Part shown: positions 28,410 through 37,505 of the stretch, piece by piece
How the letters are laid out: each line of letters opens with the position of its first letter
Position numbering within the stretch: the stretch's first letter is position 1
Source: Nannocystineae bacterium
Lineage (GTDB): Bacteria; Myxococcota_A; Polyangia; Haliangiales; Haliangiaceae
Assembly (NCBI GenBank): GCA_007133195.1
Contig: SLNH01000433.1
Location: 1 to 59,228, forward strand
Reading direction: 5' to 3'
DNA: 59,228 nt
Position numbers and translations under genes: made by a program
The notes under the pieces: generated by a model
Seen by the model: the letters and a program-made list of their open reading frames with translations, nothing else
The model's database searches: none
What the model was told of the DNA's origin: nothing

Positions 28410-29969
28410 GTGAGTTACGACGAACTACCTACGGAGATGCTCTCCCGGTTCCGGGCACTGGCCCGGGCACGGCTCGCTCGAATCGAGGCGAGGTGGAGTA
28501 GCCTCCTGCGCGGCGACGCCGAGCCAGAAGCCGAGTCCGAAATGCTCCGCGACGCGCACACGCTCAAGGGCGACGCGCGGCTCGTGAACTTCGACGACGT
28601 GCTGCTTTTGTGCGACAAGCTCGAGGATCTCCTCATGTTCGCGAGTGAGCGGCGCTATCTCGTCTCGAGCCAGATCGACATCACCGTGAGCATGACGCTG
28701 CAGTTCATCGGTCTTCTCGCCCGCAAGCAGGCAGGAATGGAACTGGCCGGCATCGATCTCGAGGGCCTCGCGAGCCAAGTCGAGGAGGCCATGGCGTCGG
28801 CCGTAAAGAAGGAGCGGGCGGGCGTAACGGATCCGATCGCCCGCCCCCTCGCGGCGCGCCCCGCGACCGTTGAGCGGGTTTGTCCCGACACGCGCCTGAG
28901 GCTCGCCGCGTCAGCCACCACGGCGTACCTCGAGCACCTAAATGCCTTCGGCGCGTCCCGCCGCCGGCTGTATGCGCTGTGGAGCAGCCTGTGTCGAGAG
29001 GTCGCGTCGCTCGAGGCGACCCCGCTCGCGGCGGTGCTCGAGCGGCATGTCGCAGGGACCCGAGAGCTAGCGAGCAAGCTCGGCAAGCGCGCTGAGCTCC
29101 GGCTCGACGTCGCGGACCTGCGCGCCTCCGCCGAGGTCGCCGAAGCGCTCGACGTCGCGCTGCTCCACGCGCTGCGAAACGCCATCGACCACGGCATCGA
29201 AGCGGCCGGCGCGCGAGCGGCGGCCGGAAAACCGGCCACCGGCGTCATCGTCGCCGCAGCGCGCCTCGTCGGCGACGCGATCGAGCTGCGCGTCGAGGAC
29301 GACGGCCAGGGCCTCGACCCAGAGGAGATCCGGACCAAGGCCGTGGCTTCGGGCGCCATGACCTCCGCGGAGGCCGCGCGCGCCGGGGAGCGCCAGCTGT
29401 GCGAGGTCGTGTTTCGCACGGGCTTTTCCACCCGCGCGGAGGCCACCGACGTGTCGGGGCGCGGCGTCGGCCTCCACGCCGTCAAGAAGATCGTCGAAGG
29501 CCTCGGAGGTAGCGTCGCGCTCGACGGCCAAGTCGGGCGGGGCGTCGCGCTCAATTTGCGCGTCCCTCGCGCCAGCCGGCAGATCGAAGTCCACCGCGTC
29601 TCGCTCCCACGCGCGCCCGTCCCGTTCGCGCTACCCACGACATGGCGCCTGGACGCCCGAGAAGGGCCCGACGCGCGGCTCCCCGGAGTTCCGCTCCTCG
29701 ATCCGCTGCGCCTGCTCGAGCTCAGTCCCGACGGACAGGGGGAAGGCCGGGCTTCGAGCGCGCGACATACGATTCACACGGCGGATCAGCGCGAGGCGAT
29801 CGCCCTTCGTGTCGCCGAGCTGCCGGACCGTCGCAGCGCCCAGCGGATGTGCCCGACGAGTGAGAGCTACCCCGTCGAGGTCGTTTCCATCGAGGGCGAG
29901 GAGGCCATCCTGCTCCGTCCCGATCAGTTGCGCAGACGCCCCGCCGAGCCCGGCGCACTTCACGAATGA
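28410..29969 (+). CDS. CheA-like chemotaxis-type histidine kinase (HPt–HATPase–CheW)
   Basis: 519 residues, starting at a GTG behind GGGGA. An N-terminal HPt domain has the phospho-acceptor His50 in DAHTLKGDARLVNF. The CheA-type ATPase domain has ALRNAIDHGIEAAG (N-box), VEDDGQGLD (G1) and TDVSGRGVGLHAVK. The last ~130 residues look like a diverged CheW-like domain (VPLLDPLRLLEL, then IALRVAEL). It is shorter than CheA (~650) because the P2 response-regulator-binding domain is missing. The next gene is a single-domain response regulator, so a short phosphorelay is likely. No MCP, CheR or CheB is in the window. Confidence 0.87.
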   Translation: MSYDELPTEMLSRFRALARARLARIEARWSSLLRGDAEPEAESEMLRDAHTLKGDARLVNFDDVLLLCDKLEDLLMFASERRYLVSSQIDITVSMTLQFIGLLARKQAGMELAGIDLEGLASQVEEAMASAVKKERAGVTDPIARPLAARPATVERVCPDTRLRLAASATTAYLEHLNAFGASRRRLYALWSSLCREVASLEATPLAAVLERHVAGTRELASKLGKRAELRLDVADLRASAEVAEALDVALLHALRNAIDHGIEAAGARAAAGKPATGVIVAAARLVGDAIELRVEDDGQGLDPEEIRTKAVASGAMTSAEAARAGERQLCEVVFRTGFSTRAEATDVSGRGVGLHAVKKIVEGLGGSVALDGQVGRGVALNLRVPRASRQIEVHRVSLPRAPVPFALPTTWRLDAREGPDARLPGVPLLDPLRLLELSPDGQGEGRASSARHTIHTADQREAIALRVAELPDRRSAQRMCPTSESYPVEVVSIEGEEAILLRPDQLRRRPAEPGALHE

Positions 29970-29986
29970 GGGAAGGAGGCTAGGAC

Positions 29987-30403
29987 GTGAGCTCGAGAGA
30001 TGAAGCGCCACGCAAGATTCTGCTCATGGACGACAGCGAGCTCGCGCTGATGGTGGAGAAGCACTACCTCACGAACGCGGGCTACGAAGTTCGAACCGCG
30101 AGCAACTTGACCGAATTCGACGAGGCCTTGGCCGATTGGTCGCCCGACATGATCCTCACCGACGTCGATATGCCCGAGGCGGGCGGCGACGAGATCTGTC
30201 GGATCGTCAAACAGCGTGACGGGGCGAGTCACGCGCCGGTGGTCCTGTTCTCGGGCCTGCCGGACGACGCCCTCGCGAAGCTCGCGCAGCGGGCCGGCGC
30301 CGACGGCTATGTCTCGAAGGCGAACAATGCCGACAACCTCGTGAGCCAAGTGGGCGCGCTCTGCGAGTCGATCTTCTCCGGCGGCGGATCTCGGCCCCCG
30401 TGA
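29987..30403 (+). CDS. Single-domain response regulator
   Basis: 138 residues from the GTG at 29987, placed seven bases after a strong GAAGGAGG. A stand-alone receiver: acidic pair in LLMDDSE, phospho-acceptor Asp59 in LTDVDMPE, Ser in LFSGLPD and Lys in YVSKA. No output domain follows, and the ~15-residue tail is Gly/Ser-rich. It directly follows the CheA-like kinase gene by 17 bases and is its natural partner (inference). Its downstream target would be reached by protein contact, as for CheY. Confidence 0.92.
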   Translation: MSSRDEAPRKILLMDDSELALMVEKHYLTNAGYEVRTASNLTEFDEALADWSPDMILTDVDMPEAGGDEICRIVKQRDGASHAPVVLFSGLPDDALAKLAQRAGADGYVSKANNADNLVSQVGALCESIFSGGGSRPP

Positions 30404-30695
30404 GCTCCTCGACCGCGCGACGACGCGGATGTGACGAGATGTGGGCGTGACGCCGCGCGCGCGCGGCGTTATGCTGGTGAATTCGTCATCTTTGTAAAGG
30501 GAGGGCGCTTTGCTGATCCTACCCAATGGATCCTATTCTCCGCGTCCCGGCCGCAGTCCGCTGGGCCTCCCCGCCTATGGGCCGGTGCGCCCGGGCCAGA
30601 TTTCGGAGAGTGTGAGCGCACTTCGACGGCGGCGAAGGCGGCGCGCCCGCGCGAGGGCCGCTTGCCTACGGCGGCAAGCGCGACAAACTAAAGGA
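30404..30695. other. Region upstream of the small membrane protein, with alternative start
   Basis: 292 bases with a strong Shine-Dalgarno AAAGGGAGGG at 30496-30505, five bases before an in-frame TTG at 30510. Starting there would add 62 residues that include a run of seven Arg, unlike the rest of the protein. A GC hairpin (GCTTGCC/GGCAAGC at 30660-30679) ends 16 bases before the ATG at 30696. The leader may therefore be either coding or regulatory. Confidence 0.5.
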
Positions 30696-31268
30696 ATGAA
30701 CTTTCGAGCGTTCGAGCGCGAGCTTCTGCGCCTCGCGTTTACAACACGGCTCGATCTGTCGCCCCCCTCGCTCGCGTTCGCTCTGGGTATCCCGGTCAAA
30801 ACGGCGGAGGAGCACATGCAGACGATGGTCTCGCAGGGTGTCCTCGAGCTGTCCTCCGATGACGACGGCCGCCTTCGCTACCACATGCCCGACCGCCCCG
30901 CCGAGCCGCTGTCCGCGGACCACCCCGCGATCGTGGGACGCGACGCGATCGTGACTGAGTACGTGCAGAAGTCGGGCGACGGCGCGCCGCCGCACGCGAT
31001 CGTGGTGCGGAACCGCTACGCGCCGGCGCTGCCGCAGCGCGAGATCACGCACGGCCAAGCAGCGGTGGCGATGTTCTTGAACGCGCTGGTCTGCCCGGGT
31101 CTGGGCAGCCTCACCGGCGGACGAACGGCCATCGGCGCAGCTCAGCTCTCGATGTTCCTCGTCGGCCTTCCGCTCGCGGTGATCGCGATAGGCTTACCCA
31201 TCATGCTCGCCGCATGGACGTGGGGAATCGTCACGGGCGCCCAGCTCATCACCGAAGCCCGCGACTGA
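30696..31268 (+). CDS. Membrane protein with N-terminal winged-helix-like domain
   Basis: 190 residues from the ATG at 30696; the TTG at 30510 with a much better ribosome site would give 252. Residues 1-70 resemble a small wHTH (FERELLRLAFTTRL, then TAEEHMQTMVSQGVLEL). The C-terminal ~70 residues hold two hydrophobic segments around PGLGSLTGGRTAIGAAQLS, like the short TM2-type helical hairpin also seen at 39696-39965. It could tether a DNA- or protein-binding domain to the membrane. It follows the CheA-like/response-regulator pair but is separated by ~290 bases. The start is the main uncertainty. Confidence 0.65.
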   Translation: MNFRAFERELLRLAFTTRLDLSPPSLAFALGIPVKTAEEHMQTMVSQGVLELSSDDDGRLRYHMPDRPAEPLSADHPAIVGRDAIVTEYVQKSGDGAPPHAIVVRNRYAPALPQREITHGQAAVAMFLNALVCPGLGSLTGGRTAIGAAQLSMFLVGLPLAVIAIGLPIMLAAWTWGIVTGAQLITEARD

Positions 31269-31290
31269 CTTTCGAGTCGTGGCTGCCGGC

Positions 31291-33072
31291 TTATCGATCG
31301 CCCTCGCCACCCGCGCCGCGCCGATCGGGCTCGGCGGCGGGTAGGCCGCCCTTTCGCGGATCGCTGGCGGCCTCCCGGGTGCCGTCTTCGCGAACGACCA
31401 CGGCCTGCACAGCCGTGATGTAGGTGCTGAGGTCGATGTCGTGGCCGCGCGCCGACAGCGCCTGAGCCACGTCGCGCGGCGGGTCTTCGACGACGAGCTC
31501 GTCGGGGCTCCACTGGTGGTGAATGCGCGGCGTGGACACCGCCTCGGCCGCGTCCATGCCGCGCGCGAACACGTTGAGAAACCCTTGGAGGGTGTTCGAG
31601 ATGATCCGCGGGCCGCCCGAGCCCCCGAAGCAGCCGACCAGCTCGCCGTCCTCGAACACGAGCGTCGGCGACATCGACGACAGCGGCCGCTTTCCTGGCC
31701 CCACAACGTTCGCCGCCGCCTGGACGAGGCCAAACAAGTTTTCAGCCCCGGGCTCGACGGCGAAATCGTCGATCTCGTTATTGAGCACGACGCCGCTCTT
31801 TTCGCCCACGAGCTTGGCGCCGTAGTAGTGGTTGATGGTGGTGGTGAGCGACACGGCGTTGCCCTCGCCGTCGATCACGCAAAAATGACTGGTACCCCGA
31901 TCGTCCGGCTGTACGCCGGCGGCGGCCTCGAGATCCTGATCGCCGTAACGCTCGGGCAGCAAGACTCGTTCGGGATCGATGCGCTCGGCAAGCTCCGCAT
32001 AGCGGTCCGGGTCGAGAAAGCGCTCGGCCACGGCGCGCGCCTCGTCCGCGTCACCGAGGTAGCGGGCGCGATCGGCGAACGCGTGCTTGAGCGCCTCTGC
32101 GAGGATGTGCATGGGCGCCGAGGATCCCGGCGGCTCGTCCGCGAACGAAAACCCGGTAGCGTCTTCGTACGCCTCGAGGATTCCCAACGCCTTGAGGATG
32201 ACCAGCCCCCCGGACGAGGGGAGCGGCATGCTGGCGATCTCGTAGTCGCGGTACGACCCCGTCACGGGCTCGCGCTCGATCACCTCGTAGTTCGCTAGGT
32301 CGTCCATGGTCATGACGCCCCCGTCGCTTTGAACGGTGTCTACGATGTCACGACCGATCGGGCCCTCGTAAAACGCCTCCGGACCGTATCGTCCCAAGTA
32401 GTGAAGGGTGCGCGCCAGTCGCGGACGCCGCACGTGGTCACCGCGCCGCGCGGGCTCGCCGTCGTCATAAAGCCAACCCGCAAGGGAGTCCGGATCGCTG
32501 ACCCGGTCGGCAAAGGGGCCGGCCTGGGTCGCGACGAACCAGCCGAGCGAAAACCCGGCGTGCGCGAGCCGGCACGGCGGCGCGACCGACTGTGAAAACG
32601 GAAGGTTTCCGAACGTCTCGACGAGGTGCGAAAGGCCGGCCACCTCACCCGGCACGCCGACGGCCAGCCCGCCGCGCTGCGCCAGGGATGCATCGGGCTC
32701 CCCGTCTACCAGGAACGACTCCGGCGTAAGCGCCTCGGGTGCCGACTCGCGGAAGTCGAAGGCGCGCGTCTCGCCCGCCTCCGCGTCGTACACGAGGGCG
32801 AAGCCGCCGCCGCCGATGCCCGACGACAACGGGCTCACGACGCCCAGCGCGAGCGCCGTCGCAGCAGCGGCGTCCATCGCGTTTCCGCCGTTTGCGAGCA
32901 CCGAGGCACCCACCCGCGACGCCAGCTCGTGATCGGCCGCGACCACACCCTGCTCGGATGTAAGCGGGGGCGGGGTGCCCGCCTTCGCGACGGTCGTCCC
33001 CAGCAGGACCGCGGCGCTCGTTAGCAACGCACAAAAGGTCAGGTGGATTGCACCTTCCTGGTGTATCCTCAT
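31291..33072 (-). CDS. ggt: Gamma-glutamyltransferase
   Basis: 593 residues with a signal peptide (HLTFCALLTSAAVLLG, AKA). The Ntn-hydrolase fold autocleaves before the catalytic Thr394 in DDRGTSHFCVID, where the small subunit begins. PLSSMSPTLVFEDG and FGGSGGPRIISN are the substrate-pocket blocks of the family. It hydrolyses or transpeptidates gamma-glutamyl bonds of glutathione in the periplasm. The C-terminal ~20 residues are Arg/Gly-rich. It ends 22 bases from the opposing membrane-protein gene. No ribosome site precedes the ATG. Confidence 0.93.
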   Translation of the reverse strand: MRIHQEGAIHLTFCALLTSAAVLLGTTVAKAGTPPPLTSEQGVVAADHELASRVGASVLANGGNAMDAAAATALALGVVSPLSSGIGGGGFALVYDAEAGETRAFDFRESAPEALTPESFLVDGEPDASLAQRGGLAVGVPGEVAGLSHLVETFGNLPFSQSVAPPCRLAHAGFSLGWFVATQAGPFADRVSDPDSLAGWLYDDGEPARRGDHVRRPRLARTLHYLGRYGPEAFYEGPIGRDIVDTVQSDGGVMTMDDLANYEVIEREPVTGSYRDYEIASMPLPSSGGLVILKALGILEAYEDATGFSFADEPPGSSAPMHILAEALKHAFADRARYLGDADEARAVAERFLDPDRYAELAERIDPERVLLPERYGDQDLEAAAGVQPDDRGTSHFCVIDGEGNAVSLTTTINHYYGAKLVGEKSGVVLNNEIDDFAVEPGAENLFGLVQAAANVVGPGKRPLSSMSPTLVFEDGELVGCFGGSGGPRIISNTLQGFLNVFARGMDAAEAVSTPRIHHQWSPDELVVEDPPRDVAQALSARGHDIDLSTYITAVQAVVVREDGTREAASDPRKGGLPAAEPDRRGAGGEGDR

Positions 33073-33170
33073 AAGATCGAGACCGTTTTTGTATTACAGT
33101 AAAGTTTTCCGCATCGTGGGCCGACCCCACATCGAGACACCGTCGCCACCTGTCGATACCGAGGCGTACG

Positions 33171-35327
33171 TTGGAACATAGCGACCAAAGGCAGGCTCCC
33201 AGAACCCCCGTTACGCTCAAGATCAAGTTCAAGAGCGAAACCCTCGACCAGTTCATCGAGCGCTACTCCGTCGACATCAGCCCCGGCGGCATCTTCATCC
33301 GCACCAAGGAGCCCCTCGCCGTCGGCACGACCCTTCATTTCGAGTTTCAGCTCAAAGACGCATCGCCGCTTATCACCGGACAGGGGAAAGTGGTGTGGAT
33401 TCGTGAGCCCTCGACGCCCGGGGCGGCGCCGGGCATGGGGGTCCGCTTCGAGACGCTACCACAGCGAAGTCAGGAGGTCCTCGAGCGCATCCTCACGAAA
33501 AAGGGCCCCGCGGCGCGCGCCGCAGGCGAAGGAGCGGCGCAGGGCGCGGTTGCCAGGCCGTCGGGGGACACGCCGGACAGCGAGTTTACCGAGAATCCGA
33601 CGCGCGTCGCGCCGGGCGACGTGCTCCAGGGCCTCGGAGCGAACACGAGCTCGAGCTTCGAGGCCGAAGGCGACGTGCCTACGCGCGTTGCGCCGGACGC
33701 GATGCGCAAAAGCACGCTGCCGCTCGGAAGCGGGGCCGAAAAGCCCGCGGCGGGGAAGGCCAAAAGCGAGCGCAAGCCGATGCCCAAGCCCTTGCCGTTT
33801 CAGTCCGACGCCGACGACTTCGCGCAAGAGGCTTTCGAGGAGACGACCAAGGTCGCCAACTACCAGAAAATCGGGCTGGACGCGGTGCGCGCGGACGACG
33901 GCGCGGCGGGCGCCTCGGAGGCGGACGCCTCCTCGGACGACGAGGAGGGAAGCGGCGGCGCCCAGGACGACGGCGCTGGCCGCGCGCGCCAGGACCTAGC
34001 GGGTCGAGACGGCGCCGACGCCGACGATCCCCAGTTTCCAGGCGACGATGAGGAAGACGTCCCTGGCGAGGCAGCCGCCACCCCGGCGGGGGCGGCTAAG
34101 GAAGACGAGCGCGATAGCGATGGCGTCCGCGCCGATGAGGCCGAGGGCCAGGGTGAAAAGGACGACGATCTTCCCGACGACGACGAGCACATCCGCGAGG
34201 TCCGCGCCGCGCTCGCCAAGAAGCGAACGCAGGCGGAGGACTCATCGGAGGCATCGAGGTCGGGTGAACGCCAAAAAGACGAGGGGCCGTCCGGCGCGCC
34301 AGATTCCTCGCACAGCGCCAAGCCGTCCCCGCTCCCCGAGGCGGCGCCGGCGTCTTCGGGAGGCGGCCGCAAGCTCGCCCTCGCGGCGGCGATCGTGGTC
34401 GCCGCCGGCGGCGCCACTGCGCTGGTGGTCCACCTCGGCGCGGACGACGGGGACGAGCGGGCCACGGACGAGGCCGCTGACTCTCCGGTAACCGAGGACC
34501 CCACCGGGGAGACGGACGAAGGAGCGCCCGAGGAAGCGATCGCTGAGGATCCGGACACCGCGCCTGAAACGCTCGTGTCGCTCGCGGTCGACACCGAGCC
34601 ACGAGGCGCCACCGTCGAGCTAACTGCCTACGGTCAGGCAAACACCTCGCCCGCAACGTTCGAGGAGCTCGCTCCTGACGATGCCTATGAGCTCCACGTC
34701 AGTCACCCGGGCTATCGCGACGAAGTCATCGAGGTGCGGCCGGACGAGGGCGAGGCGTTCGTCGAGCTCGAGCCGCTCCCTCGGGTCCTTGCCATCCGCT
34801 CCAATCCTCCCGAGGCCAACGTGATGATAAATGGGGTCAACCAGGAGGTGGAAACGCCGGCCGAGATCGCGCTCGAGGGCGATCTCGAAGACGCAGACCG
34901 CTACGTGATCACCCTGCGCCGCCCGGGCTTCGAGCACGCGCGGCAGGCCGTCGAGGCAGACGCGGAGTTCGAAGACGAAGGCGGCGAGCGGCTCGTGCAC
35001 GAGGTCGAGGTCGCTCTCGTTCGCCAGCCGCCGCCCGAACAGCCGAGCGCCAGCAGCGAAGAGCCCCAGCCCGCCGGTGAGGACGACGAGGACGGCGAGC
35101 CCGCCGATAGCGAATCCGGGGATGCGGCGTCGGGCGAAGCGCCCGAACCAGAGACCGACGGCTCGCCCGCGGGTGAGGCGAGCGACGGCGACGACGCGGC
35201 GCCGCCCAGTGATCCGGAGGAGTCGCCGGAGGAATCGCCAGAGGAAGCGCCGGAGGAAGCGCCGGAGGAAGCGCTAGAGGAAGCGCCGGAGGAAGCGCCA
35301 GAGGAGTCGGACGACGACGCCGACTGA
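33171..35327 (+). CDS. PilZ–TM–PEGA-type protein with acidic low-complexity regions
   Basis: 718 residues from a TTG with GAGG six bases upstream. Residues 1-110 are a PilZ domain with RQAPR (RxxxR, 7-11) and DISPGG (DxSxxG, 35-40), so the c-di-GMP-binding motifs are present; the domain resembles the PilZ version common in myxobacteria. A long acidic, Ser/Glu/Asp-rich region follows to ~400. One membrane helix (~402-420, ALAAAIVVAAGGATALVV) precedes a PEGA-like beta repeat region (~466-600, for example EPRGATVELTAYG and SNPPEANVMINGVNQ). The end is a repeat-coded Glu/Pro/Ala tail. It may couple c-di-GMP in the cytoplasm to a periplasmic surface domain (inference). Confidence 0.85.
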   Translation: MEHSDQRQAPRTPVTLKIKFKSETLDQFIERYSVDISPGGIFIRTKEPLAVGTTLHFEFQLKDASPLITGQGKVVWIREPSTPGAAPGMGVRFETLPQRSQEVLERILTKKGPAARAAGEGAAQGAVARPSGDTPDSEFTENPTRVAPGDVLQGLGANTSSSFEAEGDVPTRVAPDAMRKSTLPLGSGAEKPAAGKAKSERKPMPKPLPFQSDADDFAQEAFEETTKVANYQKIGLDAVRADDGAAGASEADASSDDEEGSGGAQDDGAGRARQDLAGRDGADADDPQFPGDDEEDVPGEAAATPAGAAKEDERDSDGVRADEAEGQGEKDDDLPDDDEHIREVRAALAKKRTQAEDSSEASRSGERQKDEGPSGAPDSSHSAKPSPLPEAAPASSGGGRKLALAAAIVVAAGGATALVVHLGADDGDERATDEAADSPVTEDPTGETDEGAPEEAIAEDPDTAPETLVSLAVDTEPRGATVELTAYGQANTSPATFEELAPDDAYELHVSHPGYRDEVIEVRPDEGEAFVELEPLPRVLAIRSNPPEANVMINGVNQEVETPAEIALEGDLEDADRYVITLRRPGFEHARQAVEADAEFEDEGGERLVHEVEVALVRQPPPEQPSASSEEPQPAGEDDEDGEPADSESGDAASGEAPEPETDGSPAGEASDGDDAAPPSDPEESPEESPEEAPEEAPEEALEEAPEEAPEESDDDAD
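35215..35314. repeat. Short tandem repeats coding EEAPEE-type tail
   Basis: Units of ~12 bases (GAGGAAGCGCCG and variants) encode EESPEESPEEAPEEAPEE at the end of the PilZ–PEGA protein. Twelve-base units keep the frame, so the tail could shorten or lengthen. Confidence 0.8.
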
Positions 35328-35364
35328 GCGGCTCGACCTCGCTCACCTCGATGCGCAGGCGAAA

Positions 35365-35388
35365 GCGGCGCGCCCACCCGCGCGCCGC
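35365..35388. terminator. Perfect 9-bp hairpin between convergent genes
   Basis: GCGGCGCGC (35365-35373) and GCGCGCCGC (35380-35388) flank a 6-base loop. It lies 37 bases after the PilZ–PEGA stop and 15 before the VWA/CoxE-like stop on the other strand. No T-run follows, so it is a terminator candidate by position and stability only. Confidence 0.5.
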
Positions 35389-35403
35389 AGCCGCCCCGGC
35401 CGC

Positions 35404-36588
35404 TCAGCGGGTCCCCGTCCCCCGCGCGAGGTGCCCGACCGCGTCCTCGAGTCCCTCGAGGGTGAGCGACCACATCGGAAACACGTCGGCGATGAGCTCG
35501 ATCGTCGATCCCGGCCAAAACCGCTCCGGCTCGGGGTTTAGCCACGCGCGCTTGGGAAACGCCTCGGCGATGTGCCGGAGCCACTCGATCCCGGGCTTGC
35601 GGTTGTGGTGGGAAAACGCGATGGCCCCGCCGGCCGACAAGAGCTCCGCCGGGTGCATGAGCGCGTCGCCGACGACGACCAGCCGCTCGTCGCGACCGCT
35701 CGCGGCGAGGAGGTCGGGCACCGGGACCGGGCGCCGGAACGCCGCGTCCTCATAGACCGACTCGTAGACGCAATTGTGAAAGTAGTACGGGCGAAACCGG
35801 GAAAACCGCCCCGCGCGCGAAGCCGCCGTGAACAGCCGCTCGGCGAGATCGGCGTGGGGGTCCATCGAGCCGCCCACGTCCATGAGGAGAACGAGCTTGA
35901 GCTGGTTTCGCTTGGGCGCGCGGAACACGAGCTCGAGGTCTCCGGCGTTTTTGCAAGTGGCGTCGATGCTCTCTTCCACGTCGAGCTCGTCGGGCGCGCC
36001 CTCGCGACCGAGATCGCGAAGTCCTCGCAGCGCGACGTCGATCTGCCGCACGTCCAAGACGCGATCTTTGCGGTAGTCCCGAAACCGCCGCTCCTCGGCG
36101 ATCTGCATCGCCGAGCGCCCCCCTCCCCCGCCGCCCACGCGGATCCCGGTGGGGTGATAGCCGCCGTGACCAAACGGTGACGTGCCGCCCGTGCCGATCC
36201 AGCGGTTTCCACCGTCGTGGCGCTCGCTCTGCTCGCGGAGGCGCTGCTCGAACAGCTCGCGCAGGCGATCCAGGTCGAGGGACTCGATGAGCGCGCGCTC
36301 CTCCTCGCTGAGCGAGGCGAGGTGTTTCGGATCGCGAAGCCAGGACAGGAGCTCGTCCGACAGATTGAGCGAATCGGCGGTCACGCCGCGGAAATACGCC
36401 AAAAACGCCTCGTCGAACGCGTCGAACTGGGTGACGTCTTTCACGCAGATCGAGCGGGCCAGGCGGTAGAAGCCGTTTAGCGACGACTCGTGGAGGCCGA
36501 GCGCCATCGCCTCCATGAGCGCCATCCACTCGTGGGTGGTGACGCGCAGCTTGCGGCTCCGCAGCTCGAACAAAAACTCGATCAGCAT
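35404..36588 (-). CDS. VWA domain containing CoxE-like protein
   Basis: 394 residues. The N-terminal half is helical with Leu/Glu-rich stretches. The VWA-like domain begins near 228 with [17 protein letters not shown], a MIDAS-like [19 protein letters not shown] is the equivalent of the metal-site D region. CoxE-like proteins work with a MoxR AAA ATPase in metal-cofactor or complex assembly (CO dehydrogenase maturation is the named case). The MoxR gene lies just upstream, ending 21 bases before this start. No CoxMSL dehydrogenase genes are nearby, so the client is unknown. The Gly-rich linker at ~140-160 is unusual. Confidence 0.85.
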   Translation of the reverse strand: MLIEFLFELRSRKLRVTTHEWMALMEAMALGLHESSLNGFYRLARSICVKDVTQFDAFDEAFLAYFRGVTADSLNLSDELLSWLRDPKHLASLSEEERALIESLDLDRLRELFEQRLREQSERHDGGNRWIGTGGTSPFGHGGYHPTGIRVGGGGGGRSAMQIAEERRFRDYRKDRVLDVRQIDVALRGLRDLGREGAPDELDVEESIDATCKNAGDLELVFRAPKRNQLKLVLLMDVGGSMDPHADLAERLFTAASRAGRFSRFRPYYFHNCVYESVYEDAAFRRPVPVPDLLAASGRDERLVVVGDALMHPAELLSAGGAIAFSHHNRKPGIEWLRHIAEAFPKRAWLNPEPERFWPGSTIELIADVFPMWSLTLEGLEDAVGHLARGTGTR

Positions 36589-36609
36589 AGTCTGCGAGAC
36601 CGGCGCACG

Positions 36610-37452
<843 letters not shown>

Positions 37453-37505
37453 CCTAACAGCTCCGCACAGGTCCACCACCCCGCGCCGCCCGGCGCCGAA
37501 CCCGC

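Noticed and set aside
30431-30691. 86-residue frame upstream of the small membrane protein
   Set aside because: Different frame from the real gene, no ribosome site or motif; the better reading is a leader or the TTG start of the membrane protein.
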